Of a DNA stretch of 64,000 nt, positions 1 to 8,263 are shown piece by piece. A model generated the notes under the pieces. That model ran no database searches and was not told where the DNA came from. It saw only the letters and a list, made by a program, of their open reading frames with translations. Position 1 is the stretch's first letter. The number at the start of each line of letters is the position of its first letter. The DNA is from Methylophaga pinxianii (lineage in GTDB: Bacteria > Pseudomonadota > Gammaproteobacteria > Nitrosococcales > Methylophagaceae), in the NCBI RefSeq assembly GCF_020447225.1, contig NZ_JAJAEO010000185.1, positions 1-64,000 of the forward strand. The letters are read 5' to 3'. The translations under genes and the position numbers were made by a program.

Positions 1-24
1 TTCTTCGCTGTAGCGTTTTTTCAT
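1..24 (-). CDS. IS3-family transposase OrfA, first 8 codons only
   Basis: The frame reads MKKRYSEE, the usual opening of OrfA helix-turn-helix proteins of IS3-type elements (MKKRFSEEQII and similar). A GGAG ribosome binding site sits 8 bases before the ATG at 24. Only eight codons are visible before the window ends, so the assignment depends on this short match plus the IS-like end at 98. Confidence 0.5.
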
Positions 25-98
25 TTTGAGATCTCCAACTCCCATAGTTTATTGGAAATCTCATCAATGTCATGGCTCTAAATTCGGGGGAAAGGTCA
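1..98 (-). mobile_element. Left end of an IS3-family insertion sequence (partial)
   Basis: On the minus strand, position 98 begins TGACCTTTCCCCCGAATTTA, which looks like the terminal inverted repeat of an IS3-family element. It is followed by a ribosome binding site (GGAG) and an ATG at 24 that opens a transposase-like reading frame. The bcp reading frame stops matching its family exactly at this border, so the boundary is supported from both sides. The rest of the element, its other end and any target duplication lie left of the window. Family assignment is by recognition of the end and of the transposase N-terminus. Confidence 0.65.
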
Positions 99-460
99 CG
101 AACAATGCCCATATACTCACGGCCGTAGTTTTTCTTCATTTGCATCACGCCAAATAAATTACAAACCATCTCATCCGAATCAGATAGCAAATCAAACGGG
201 AATTGCTGCTTTTCCTTAAAGTTTTCATGAGCACGCAGACTGTCTTTAGATACACCGAATATCACCGTATTGTGTTGGTTAAAAGTATCAATATGGTCGC
301 GAAAGTTCTGACCTTCCAAAGTGCAGCCTGGTGTATTGTCTTTGGGATAAAAATAGATCAGTACATTTTTGCCACGCAGTTCAGATAACCGAATTGTTTT
401 GTCGCCAGTTGCCGGCAATTCAAAATCCGGTACGGTTTGTTGTAACTCAACAGTGCTCAT
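99..460 (-). pseudogene. bcp: Thioredoxin-dependent peroxiredoxin Bcp, C-terminus cut off by an IS element
   Basis: The gene starts at ATG 460 with a GGAGAC ribosome binding site and reads for about 120 codons as an AhpC/TSA-type peroxiredoxin of the BCP group, which reduces hydroperoxides using thioredoxin. The motif DNTPGCTLEGQNFRD holds the peroxidatic cysteine and the usual context. Intact family members are about 155 residues and continue after the YGREYMGI segment with a strand such as RSTFLIDPEG. Here the match ends at that point and the frame runs into IS sequence at 98. The catalytic cysteine is kept but the last quarter of the thioredoxin fold is missing, so the product is probably non-functional. 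It diverges from dapA. Confidence 0.75.
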
Positions 461-577
461 TAAACGTCTCCATTAGTAAAAGTTTTGTTGGCAGTACCTT
501 ACCCAAAGCAGTCCGGTCTTGTCATCTACTGGCTGGCAAAGTACCATGCCAGTTTATTTTCGCGGAGTCTGATGAAT

Positions 578-1459
578 ATGTTCAGCGGCAGTATGGTAGC
601 TCTGGTAACACCCATGCGGGCGGATGGCTCGTTAGACGGTGAAAGCCTGCGCAAGCTCGTTGATTTCCATATTCAGAATGGCACCAGTGCGATCGTCGCA
701 GTGGGTACTACAGGTGAGTCTGCCACGTTAAGCATTGATGAACATACTGATGTGATTCGTCAGGTGGTTGAGCAGGCAGCAGGGCGTATTCCGGTCATTG
801 CTGGAACAGGGGCCAACTCCACTGAAGAAGCTATTGAACTTTCTCTTTACGCCAAACAATTAGGTGTTGCTGCAGTTTTGCTCGTAACACCTTATTACAA
901 TAGACCAACACAAGAAGGTCTCTATCTGCATTTTAAAGCGATTGCCGAAGCCGTTGATATTCCGCAAATTCTGTATAACGTTCCCAGCCGCACAGCCTGT
1001 GATTTATTACCCGAAACGGTAGGTCGTCTTGCCAAAATTGACAATATTATCGGTATTAAAGAAGCCACCGGTGATGTTCGTAGAGTTAAGTTAATTCAAG
1101 ATTTGTGTGACGATAATTTCGAACTTTACACCGGTGAAGATGCCAATACCGTTGATTTTATTTTGGCCGGTGGCCGTGGGGTTATTTCAGTAACCGCCAA
1201 TGTCGCACCAGCATTAATGAGTCAAATGTGTAAGTCAGCGTTGAATGGCGATGCTGAGACTGCCCGTGAGATTAATGACAAGTTATCTTTGCTGCATCAA
1301 AGATTATTCTCTGAATCCAACCCTATTCCAGTGAAATGGGCCCTCCACGAAATGGGGCTGATTCCGGAAGGGATACGTTTACCAATGACTGTTTTGTCTG
1401 AACAATTTCATCAACCGGTTCGTGAGGCACTGGTGACCGCCGGTGTTTTGAATCCATAA
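578..1459 (+). CDS. dapA: 4-hydroxy-tetrahydrodipicolinate synthase
   Basis: DapA condenses pyruvate with aspartate semialdehyde in the lysine and diaminopimelate pathway (cytoplasmic, usually a homotetramer). The 293-residue product has the class I aldolase features at the same numbers as the E. coli enzyme: Thr44-Thr45 in GTTGES, Tyr133 in YNVPSR and the Schiff-base Lys161 in IIGIKEATG. The ATG at 578 gives [13 protein letters not shown], matching the family start; an ATG two codons upstream (572) is also possible, and a GGAG lies at 564-567. The frame is open further upstream to 485, but that extension has no family match. It is followed after 18 bases by bamC, a common gammaproteobacterial arrangement. 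Confidence 0.97.
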   Translation: MFSGSMVALVTPMRADGSLDGESLRKLVDFHIQNGTSAIVAVGTTGESATLSIDEHTDVIRQVVEQAAGRIPVIAGTGANSTEEAIELSLYAKQLGVAAVLLVTPYYNRPTQEGLYLHFKAIAEAVDIPQILYNVPSRTACDLLPETVGRLAKIDNIIGIKEATGDVRRVKLIQDLCDDNFELYTGEDANTVDFILAGGRGVISVTANVAPALMSQMCKSALNGDAETAREINDKLSLLHQRLFSESNPIPVKWALHEMGLIPEGIRLPMTVLSEQFHQPVREALVTAGVLNP

Positions 1460-1477
1460 GTGAGTGAATGTAATTAA

Positions 1478-2512
1478 ATGAACACAAATCGTTTTAAGTT
1501 GAAAGCCTGTGGTGTTTTGGTCGCTGTAAGCGTTTCAGGTTGTGGAATAATGCCATCACTGGATGAGGTCGCTCCTGACAATACCCAAAAATATCGCAAA
1601 GCGGAAACTATGCCTCCGCTGGATATACCACCTGATTTGAGTACTTCACGAATTAACGATCAAATTGCCGGCAATGAGCAAAGCACAGCAACCTATTCTG
1701 AATATGAAGAAGCGGGCACAAACCCATTAGCCGCTCGCTATAACATCACACCCGAGTCCAAACCTGCCTTATCCGGTGAAGGCGCTGATCGTCATCTGGT
1801 TGTGCCAGGCGATCGTGATGAAACATGGCAGCGTATTGAAGCGTTTTGGGCGGATATCAATATGAATATCCATCGTAAAGATCAGCGCATTGGTCTGATG
1901 GATACGCAACCGGATGTTGATGGTTATGCCTATCGTGTTCGTATGGAACGTGGCGATGTAAATCGTTCTGCCCGTGTTTATGTGAATGGTACTGATGACA
2001 CCAACCGTAACAATCAAAAAGATGAAGCGATGCTGCGTCAATTGGCAGAATATCTGGGCGGCTTATATCAGCAGGATAAAGAACGCGCTCAAGCCAGTTT
2101 GCCAACTTCTGCAGCACAACAAACCGAAGCACGAGTCATTCTGCTCGATGAGGCAGAAGGTCAACAAGCTTTATTGGTTGAGCAAGAATTTACCACCGTT
2201 TGGGATCGCGTAGGTCGTGTATTGGATAGCCGCGGTTTTGCGGTTGAAGACCGCGATCGCACACGTGGTACTTACTATGTGCGTTATCTGGATCCGTTTA
2301 ACCAAGCAGAAAAAGAAGAACGTGGCTTCTTTGGCCGCATGGCGTTCTGGAAAGATGATGACGAAGTCGCACCAGAAGAGTACTACTACATCAAACTGAT
2401 TTCAGATGCTTCTGATACCCGTATCACCGTATTGGACTCTGAACAGGTTCGCACCTCTTCAGAGACCGCAAAACGGCTGTTGGGGTTGATCCAGGAACAA
2501 TTGACTCAATAA
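1478..2512 (+). CDS. bamC: Outer membrane assembly lipoprotein BamC
   Basis: BamC (NlpB) is an accessory lipoprotein of the BAM complex that inserts beta-barrel proteins in the outer membrane. The 344-residue length equals that of the E. coli protein. A signal peptide ends in the lipobox VSGC with the lipidated Cys22. The next stretch, rich in Asp and Pro (SLDEVAPDN), resembles the unstructured segment that binds BamD, and two helix-grip domains follow. It sits directly after dapA as in many gammaproteobacteria. Its stop overlaps the start of the next gene by one base (TAATG), suggesting translational coupling. Confidence 0.93.
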   Translation: MNTNRFKLKACGVLVAVSVSGCGIMPSLDEVAPDNTQKYRKAETMPPLDIPPDLSTSRINDQIAGNEQSTATYSEYEEAGTNPLAARYNITPESKPALSGEGADRHLVVPGDRDETWQRIEAFWADINMNIHRKDQRIGLMDTQPDVDGYAYRVRMERGDVNRSARVYVNGTDDTNRNNQKDEAMLRQLAEYLGGLYQQDKERAQASLPTSAAQQTEARVILLDEAEGQQALLVEQEFTTVWDRVGRVLDSRGFAVEDRDRTRGTYYVRYLDPFNQAEKEERGFFGRMAFWKDDDEVAPEEYYYIKLISDASDTRITVLDSEQVRTSSETAKRLLGLIQEQLTQ

Positions 2513-3279
2513 TGCGTTTTGCATCACTTGGCAGTGGTAGCCGGGGCAATGCAACACTGATTTCACAGGGAAAAACCACAATTCTGGTGGATTGTGGTTT
2601 TTCTGCTCGTGAAACTGAAAAACGTTTGCGGCGTATTGGGCTAACGTCATCTGATTTGACCGCTATTCTGGTGACCCATGAACATGCCGATCATATTGGC
2701 GGCGTCAGAGTACTTTCGCAGAAATTCAATATTCCGGTTTATGCCACTCCGGGTACAGCAGCATGTTTACCTATTGAAGTGATGCCGCATATCCACGAAT
2801 TCAGTTGCCATGAGACGTTTATGGTTAACGATATTGAAGTCTCACCATTTCCGGTTCCACATGATGCGCGTGAGCCCAGCCAATTTGTATTTCATAACGG
2901 CAATTTTCGTTTAGGCATTCTTACCGATGTAGGCTTTGTTACGCCGGTAATTGAATCTGCTTTGACGTTATGTGATGGACTCATGCTTGAAGCTAATCAT
3001 GATATGGCGATGCTTGATCAGGGTGAATATCCTGAATATTTAAAGCATCGGGTAGGTGGTCGTTTCGGACATTTAAATAACGTGCAATCTGCCGAATTAC
3101 TTGCGAAAATTGACACCTCGCGTTTGCAGCACATCGTTGCCATGCATATCAGCGAAAAGAATAACTCCCCGGCGTTAGTGAAACCGTTGTTTGCTGATGC
3201 CTTGAATTGCACACCAGACTGGATTGGCATTGCTGAACAAGATGCCGGATTTGACTGGCGCGAACTTAAAAAAGCTTAA
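2512..3279 (+). CDS. MBL-fold metallo-hydrolase of the YycJ/WalJ type
   Basis: The 255-residue protein opens with [15 protein letters not shown] and has the metal-binding motif [10 protein letters not shown], followed by further His and Asp positions ([24 protein letters not shown]) typical of the YycJ/WalJ branch of metallo-beta-lactamase-fold hydrolases. These enzymes bind two metal ions and are thought to act as nucleases or phosphodiesterases; the substrate cannot be told from sequence. Start overlap with bamC and the 11-base gap to purC point to one operon. A similar order (dapA-bamC-MBL-purC) is frequent in Gammaproteobacteria. Confidence 0.88.
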   Translation: MRFASLGSGSRGNATLISQGKTTILVDCGFSARETEKRLRRIGLTSSDLTAILVTHEHADHIGGVRVLSQKFNIPVYATPGTAACLPIEVMPHIHEFSCHETFMVNDIEVSPFPVPHDAREPSQFVFHNGNFRLGILTDVGFVTPVIESALTLCDGLMLEANHDMAMLDQGEYPEYLKHRVGGRFGHLNNVQSAELLAKIDTSRLQHIVAMHISEKNNSPALVKPLFADALNCTPDWIGIAEQDAGFDWRELKKA

Positions 3280-3290
3280 GAGAAAACACC

Positions 3291-4001
3291 ATGCAAAAAT
3301 TACAGCAACTTTATGCCGGTAAAGCCAAAAGCGTCTATGCGACTGATGATGAGGATTATGTCGTTCTCAGTTTTCGCGATGACACATCCGCATTTGACGG
3401 CGAACGCATCGAGCAATTGAGTCGCAAGGGTGAAATAAATAATAAGTTCAATGCTTTTATTATGGAGCAACTGGGCAAAGCGGGTATTCCAACGCATTTT
3501 GAAAAGCTGCTTAGTGCCAATGAAGCATTAGTTAAAAACATGAAAATGATCCCGGTTGAGTGCGTAGTGCGTAATGTCGCTTCCGGCAGTCTGGTGCGTC
3601 GTTTGGGTGTCGAAGATGGCATGGAGCTTAATCCACCGGTATTTGAGTTTTTCCTGAAAAATGATGCCCTGCATGATCCAATGGTGAATGAATACCACAT
3701 CGCTACCTTTGGCTGGGCCACTGATGAGCAAGTTCAGCGTATGAAAGCACTAACCTTTGAAGTCAATCAGGTGCTGAAAAAGTTGTTTGCCGAGGCCGGA
3801 ATGATTCTGGTGGATTACAAACTGGAATTTGGTGTGTTTAAAGGTGAAATCTATCTCGGGGACGAATTCAGCCCGGACGGCTGCCGTTTATGGGATGCTG
3901 AAACCCGTAAGAAACTGGACAAAGACCGCTTCCGTCAGGGCCTAGGTGGAGTGATTGAAGCCTACGAAGAAGTCGCCCTGCGGATTGGTGTGCCTCTCTA
4001 G
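3291..4001 (+). CDS. purC: Phosphoribosylaminoimidazole-succinocarboxamide synthase (SAICAR synthetase)
   Basis: PurC joins CAIR and aspartate with ATP in purine synthesis. At 236 residues it is the size of the E. coli enzyme (237). Recognisable segments are [18 protein letters not shown] (nucleotide-binding start), [24 protein letters not shown] and LVDYKLEFG. It is the last gene of the dapA operon and is followed by a composite repeat, not by an obvious rho-independent terminator. Confidence 0.97.
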   Translation: MQKLQQLYAGKAKSVYATDDEDYVVLSFRDDTSAFDGERIEQLSRKGEINNKFNAFIMEQLGKAGIPTHFEKLLSANEALVKNMKMIPVECVVRNVASGSLVRRLGVEDGMELNPPVFEFFLKNDALHDPMVNEYHIATFGWATDEQVQRMKALTFEVNQVLKKLFAEAGMILVDYKLEFGVFKGEIYLGDEFSPDGCRLWDAETRKKLDKDRFRQGLGGVIEAYEEVALRIGVPL

Positions 4002-4030
4002 TCATCCTCACATTGCGGTATTAAAGAGTC

Positions 4031-4320
4031 AACCACAGAGACACAGAGGGCACAGAGGCTTTGAAAGAATTTATCCGCAGATTACGCAGATGGACGCAGA
4101 TTATTAGCGTTGTAACATTGACTTAACCTCTTGTCACAAATTATGAAGTGGTGAATTCAAAAAAAACGTAGGTTAGCGCTGAGCTTGCGAAGCCCAACAC
4201 ACCGTTTATGTCGGGTTTCACTACGATGAACCAACAAACACTATTATTAATCTCTGTGTCCTCCGTGTCTCTGTGGTTAAATTCTTCTAATCTGCGCCCA
4301 TCTGTGTAATCCGCAGATAA
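4031..4320. repeat. Composite inverted-repeat element, copy 1
   Basis: Two arms flank about 145 bases with no gene. Arm A (4031-4057) contains CCACAGAGACACAGAGGGCA and arm B (4070-4107) contains TTATCCGCAGATTACGCAGA. Their reverse complements recur at about 4251-4280 (A') and 4285-4320 (B'). The order is A-B...A'-B', so unlike copy 2 the arms are not nested and a rearrangement is likely. The interior has a decayed version of the GGGTTAGCG...AACCC motif that is clear in copies 2 and 3. It fills most of the gap between purC and the next gene. Confidence 0.85.
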
Positions 4321-4425
4321 ATACAATGGACATGAAATAGTCGTTGTTTCTATCCAACCCGCCTTGCCACTGCATCAACCAACCGACATAATCCCTTCTG
4401 TTTATTCGCCAGAACAGGGAAGATA

Positions 4426-6132
4426 ATGTCGCGTACTCTCTCGAAATATCCTTTATTGCCACAACAACCGATTGAATGGTTACTGGCATTACTCTTCCTG
4501 ATCTCTCCCTTTTATCTCGCCTCCAGTCTTGGAGGTACCGGTTTTGATCTGCCATTTAATATCACCGTCTGGGCAGCAGCGACAGTAGTTATTGCTTATT
4601 CAGCCTGGTATTTCTGTGGACAGGATAAGCTGATTCTCCCGCCAAATTACAAAGGTCTTTTGGCATTACCTGTTGGTATTCTGTTGGCCGCAGCATTAGC
4701 AGGTGTGCATGACCCGATTACTTGGCTGTTTCGTATTGTGTATGTGATGGCAGGAGTGATTTTTCTCTTCGGTTTATTTCAGTTTCGACTCAAAAATACT
4801 GACAGAATTTTACTTTTGCTCTCAGTTGCGACATTACTTCATGGTCTCTTTGGTTTAGTTCAACTTTTTCAGCCGCTAATACTGGACTGGATTCCGAAAA
4901 CCAACACGCAAATAGCTACTGGAGTTTTCCAGCAAGTGAATGTTATGGCCAGTTTTTTGGTGACTGGCATATTGATTTGTATTTATCTTTGTCTACGACC
5001 AATTTCCTATAAGCGACCTAATCTAAAAGTTTTTTTATTGCTGACTATCACTGTGGCTACTTATGTGATGGTATCAACGGGCTCAAGGATTGGACTTCTA
5101 TCCGGAATATTCGGTTTATTGATGCTGCTGATTGGTTATCGAAATCAAGTGAGAAAAAATTGGAAAACGATTATTTCAGTTTTGATATTGATCCTAGTGG
5201 CAAGCTGGCTAGCTAAAGAAGGTATACATAAAACGCTGGATAAAACTTACAAGATTGTAGAGGCGCAATATTCAGACCAGCGTTTAAGCATTTATCGCAT
5301 TTCTTTTGATGCCTTCTCTGAAGCCCCAATAAGAGGCCATGGCATCGGCAGTTTCCTTGAGCAGTTTGGCTTGTCTTCATCAGAATTTTATAAACAACAT
5401 CCAACCGCAGAAATGCCGAATTATATTGCACATCCCCATAATGAGCTTTTGCAGTGGGCAATTGAAGGGGGCTTGCTGGCATTGGGAGGGATTGTAATTG
5501 CTGTAATCAGTGTACTTTGGTTTGTAATTAAACAAAGGCAACAAAGGCTATTAGCCTATTTGGCATTATTACTACCGATTACCTTTCATACACAGGTAGA
5601 GCACCCTTTTTATATTTCATCATTACACTGGTTTATTTGGTTAACGTTGCTTTTTGTATTACTTAATCATCAGTTAGTTGTTAGACAAAATTCCATCAGC
5701 TTAATGGCAAAAAAATCACTTCGTGGTTTGCTGGTTATTCTGCTTATCGTAACTTTGCTTTTTTTATGGCAAACATCACAAGCTCAACAACAGTTATATC
5801 AATTTATAAAACAATCGCAGCAAGCGCCTCAATTGGATAGCGCGTTAAATAATTTGTATTACAAAACCTATGCAGAGCAAATCGTTATGCGAACTCATTT
5901 ACATGATGCAATCGGAAGAAATGACGCTGACAAATTAGTTCAGGTGGTGAATTGGTTTGAATCAGAGTTGGTTAAAAAACCTGAGTTGAAAGTCTTTGAA
6001 GATATTATTAATGGTTATTTTGCTTTGGAACAAACTGAAAAGCGATGTCAGACAATTGGTAAAAGTCTGCAGTATTACCCAGCAAATAAAGTTTTACAGA
6101 ATCTTCAACAAGATTGTTCTGCCATAAACTGA
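4426..6132 (+). CDS. PglL/PilO-type O-oligosaccharyltransferase (Wzy_C family)
   Basis: This 568-residue polytopic inner-membrane protein has about eleven to thirteen hydrophobic segments and a large periplasmic loop holding HPHNELLQWAIEGG (His336, His338, Asn339, Glu340), the signature of the O-antigen ligase/PglL family. A second tract of helices follows, then a soluble C-terminal region of about 120 residues as in the PglL_A/Wzy_C_2 architecture. Such enzymes move a lipid-linked glycan onto protein Ser/Thr (PglL, PilO, TfpO) or onto lipid A (WaaL). The type IV pilin gene 160 bases downstream favours pilin glycosylation. The start at 4426 is preceded by AGGGAAGA. AT-rich codon use is a little different from flanking genes. 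Confidence 0.8.
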   Translation: MSRTLSKYPLLPQQPIEWLLALLFLISPFYLASSLGGTGFDLPFNITVWAAATVVIAYSAWYFCGQDKLILPPNYKGLLALPVGILLAAALAGVHDPITWLFRIVYVMAGVIFLFGLFQFRLKNTDRILLLLSVATLLHGLFGLVQLFQPLILDWIPKTNTQIATGVFQQVNVMASFLVTGILICIYLCLRPISYKRPNLKVFLLLTITVATYVMVSTGSRIGLLSGIFGLLMLLIGYRNQVRKNWKTIISVLILILVASWLAKEGIHKTLDKTYKIVEAQYSDQRLSIYRISFDAFSEAPIRGHGIGSFLEQFGLSSSEFYKQHPTAEMPNYIAHPHNELLQWAIEGGLLALGGIVIAVISVLWFVIKQRQQRLLAYLALLLPITFHTQVEHPFYISSLHWFIWLTLLFVLLNHQLVVRQNSISLMAKKSLRGLLVILLIVTLLFLWQTSQAQQQLYQFIKQSQQAPQLDSALNNLYYKTYAEQIVMRTHLHDAIGRNDADKLVQVVNWFESELVKKPELKVFEDIINGYFALEQTEKRCQTIGKSLQYYPANKVLQNLQQDCSAIN

Positions 6133-6138
6133 CAAAAA

Positions 6139-6165
6139 TTGTCACTAATTGACGTTACTTGACGT
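6139..6165 (+). promoter_or_regulatory. Three phased direct repeats upstream of the pilin promoter
   Basis: TTGTCAC (6139), TTGACGT (6149) and TTGACGT (6159) are spaced exactly 10 bases apart, one helical turn. They lie about 65-90 bases upstream of the sigma-54 -24 element, a normal position for an activator such as PilR. The protein that binds is inferred from family knowledge only. Confidence 0.45.
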
Positions 6166-6227
6166 TTTTTAAAGTTGATGAAGCACATGTTTTTTTTAAA
6201 TTGATGATTTTAATGATAATAATATAT

Positions 6228-6243
6228 TGGCATGGAGAGTGCT
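6228..6243 (+). promoter_or_regulatory. Sigma-54 promoter of the pilin gene
   Basis: TGGCATGGAGAGTGCT fits the -24/-12 consensus TGGCACG-N4-TTGCW with the invariant GG and GC at the correct spacing. Two positions differ (T for C, G for T). Transcription would start near 6255, leaving a leader of about 38 bases before the ATG at 6293. Type IV pilin genes are classic RpoN/PilR targets. Confidence 0.7.
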
Positions 6244-6292
6244 CTACTGATTCTGACCACAAAGCTTGTCGTCTACTTATGGAGATTGAAAG

Positions 6293-6712
6293 ATGAAAAA
6301 AATACAACAAGGTTTTACATTAATCGAACTGATGATCGTTATCGCGATCATCGGTATTTTGGCGGCAATCGCTTTGCCTGCTTATCAACAGTACACTAAG
6401 AAAGCGAATTTCAGTGAGGTGATACTTGCCACGTCAGCACCTAAAATCGCAGTAGAAATTTGTGCTCAAACCAACATTACGGCAGGGCAGGCTATTACTG
6501 GTTGTGGAGCTGGCAGTAACGGAGTTCCGGTAGATCTTACCAATCCTAGTTCACGGGTGGCATCTGTAACCACATCTGATGCTGGGGTGATTCAGGCTGC
6601 TGCAGCTAATACCGGTGGACTTAATGGCGAAACTTATACTTTGACTCCTGTTAGCAACGCTTCTGGAGCCATTACTTGGACTGCTGTGTGCAGTGATCAG
6701 ACCCTCTGCTGA
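6293..6712 (+). CDS. Type IV major pilin-like protein
   Basis: The 139-residue product begins [19 protein letters not shown]: a short basic leader, the prepilin peptidase site after Gly7, N-methylated Phe8 and the Glu12 (mature Glu5) needed for pilus assembly, followed by the hydrophobic alpha-helical spine. Four cysteines are present (57, 71, 133 and 139); the last two form the C-terminal D-region loop pattern CSDQTLC. Size and start fit PilA/PilE. A strong ribosome binding site (GGAG) and a sigma-54 promoter precede it and a terminator follows, so it is a single-gene transcript. The adjacent PglL-type enzyme may glycosylate it. Confidence 0.92.
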   Translation: MKKIQQGFTLIELMIVIAIIGILAAIALPAYQQYTKKANFSEVILATSAPKIAVEICAQTNITAGQAITGCGAGSNGVPVDLTNPSSRVASVTTSDAGVIQAAAANTGGLNGETYTLTPVSNASGAITWTAVCSDQTLC

Positions 6713-6743
6713 TATTTACAAACATAATATTTAATGTTTCACA

Positions 6744-6771
6744 AATAGCCCCGAACTGGGGCTATTTTGTT
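6744..6771 (+). terminator. Rho-independent terminator after the pilin gene
   Basis: Stem AATAGCCCC / GGGGCTATT with a five-base loop, followed by TTGTTT. Confidence 0.85.
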
Positions 6772-6863
6772 TCTGAGCTTAAAATATTCACTATAAAATC
6801 TCTTTTGACAGCCGCACCTAAATTGCTTTCAATTGCCCCATAAATTCTTAATTGGGGAATCCC

Positions 6864-7361
6864 ATGGATAATGATCCACAAAAAATTACCGTTGGTTGGC
6901 GAGAGTGGTTGAGCTTGCCGGAGTTGGGTATAGATAGAATCAAAGCCAAGGTGGATACCGGTGCCAGAACATCGGCGATTCATGCCTTTTCGGTTGAGCC
7001 GATTGAAAAGAACGGCGAGCTTTGGGTAAGATTTGGGGTACATCCGAACCAGAGTGACACCGAAACCGAAATCTGGTGTGAAGCGCCGGTTAAGGATGAA
7101 CGCAACGTAACAGACTCTGGCGGACACACCGAAAAACGTTACGTGATTCAAACGCCACTAAGCGTAGGTGGTCACACATGGCCCATCGAAATTACCCTGA
7201 CTAATCGCGACACCATGCTGTTTCGAATGTTACTGGGACGCACTGCCATGACGACTGGTAATATATTGGTTAATCCGGCATTGTCGTATCAAGCCAGCCC
7301 TTCACCAACCAACACAATTCAAGCACCCAAAGACGAAGTGCTTGATGGAGAATCTGCATGA
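6864..7361 (+). CDS. rimB: Retropepsin-like protease RimB (ATP-dependent Zn protease family, PF05618)
   Basis: The 165-residue protein has the sequence [13 protein letters not shown] with D31-T-G-A, the aspartic-protease-like active-site motif of this family, and a second half with the LLGRTAM segment. In Pseudomonas the RimA-RimB-RimK proteins jointly adjust glutamate tails on ribosomal protein S6, RimB acting as the protease; that role is carried over from the family. The ATG at 6864 is preferred over the TTG at 6852 because GGGGAA stands in front of it. Its stop overlaps the rimK start by four bases (ATGA), so the two are translationally coupled. Confidence 0.8.
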   Translation: MDNDPQKITVGWREWLSLPELGIDRIKAKVDTGARTSAIHAFSVEPIEKNGELWVRFGVHPNQSDTETEIWCEAPVKDERNVTDSGGHTEKRYVIQTPLSVGGHTWPIEITLTNRDTMLFRMLLGRTAMTTGNILVNPALSYQASPSPTNTIQAPKDEVLDGESA

Positions 7362-8263
7362 AAATAGCCATTTTGTCCCGTAATTCGAAGCTGTATTCGA
7401 CTCGTCGATTAGTCGAGGCGGCGGAAGCACGAGGACATGAGGTTGATGTGTTGGATGTGTTGCGCTGCTATATGAATATCACCTCAATGAAGCCGGAAGT
7501 GCATTACAAAGGCCAAAACCTGACCGGTTATGACGCTGTTATTCCGCGCATTGGGGCTTCAGTGACCTTTTACGGTACAGCAGTTTTACGTCAGTTTGAG
7601 ATGATGAACGTATATCCGCTGAATGAATCCGTCGCTATCAGTCGTTCACGTGACAAACTTCGTGCCTTGCAATTATTGTCACGCCGAGGCATTGGGTTGC
7701 CGGTCACCGGTTTTGCGCATCGCCCGGATGATGTAGATGATTTAATCAAAATGGTGGGTGGTGCACCATTAGTCATTAAATTACTTGAAGGTACGCAGGG
7801 CATTGGCGTGGTATTGGCTGAAACCTCAGGTGCTGCCGAGAGTGTTATTGAAGCCTTTATGGGCATGAAAGCCAATATTCTGGTGCAGGAATTTATCAAA
7901 GAAGCCGGTGGCGCGGACATCCGTTGTTTTGTGGTGGGTGAAAAAGTGGTTGCCGCCATGAAGCGCCAGGGTAAAGAGGGTGAATTCCGTTCTAATTTAC
8001 ATCGTGGTGGTACGGCAAACCTTATTCGTATTACACCGGCTGAACGTGCTACTGCTGTGCGTGCTGCTAAAACCATGGGGCTTAATGTCTGTGGTGTGGA
8101 TTTGTTGCGTTCGAATCACGGTCCCGTGGTAATGGAAGTAAATTCATCGCCAGGGCTGGAAGGTATTGAAGCTGCTACTGGTAAAGATATTGCCAGTTTG
8201 ATTATCGATTTTATTGAAAAAAATTCTGTTTCCGGAACCACTAAAACCAAAGGCCGAGGTTAA
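7358..8263 (+). CDS. rimK: Ribosomal protein S6 alpha-L-glutamate ligase RimK
   Basis: RimK is an ATP-grasp ligase that adds glutamate residues to the C-terminus of ribosomal protein S6; it also can make polyglutamate. At 301 residues it matches the E. coli protein (300). Visible family segments are [55 protein letters not shown] (ATP binding), and [14 protein letters not shown] (metal-binding Glu and Asn). It lies between rimB and a desuccinylase-like gene with overlaps on both sides, a compact three-gene operon. Confidence 0.93.
   Translation: MKIAILSRNSKLYSTRRLVEAAEARGHEVDVLDVLRCYMNITSMKPEVHYKGQNLTGYDAVIPRIGASVTFYGTAVLRQFEMMNVYPLNESVAISRSRDKLRALQLLSRRGIGLPVTGFAHRPDDVDDLIKMVGGAPLVIKLLEGTQGIGVVLAETSGAAESVIEAFMGMKANILVQEFIKEAGGADIRCFVVGEKVVAAMKRQGKEGEFRSNLHRGGTANLIRITPAERATAVRAAKTMGLNVCGVDLLRSNHGPVVMEVNSSPGLEGIEAATGKDIASLIIDFIEKNSVSGTTKTKGRG

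Noticed and set aside
485-577. N-terminal extension of DapA
   Set aside because: The extra residues have no family match, and the ATG at 578 aligns with known DapA starts.
4141-4326. Minus-strand open frame inside repeat copy 1
   Set aside because: It is made of the repeat arms themselves and has no ribosome binding site or recognisable protein.
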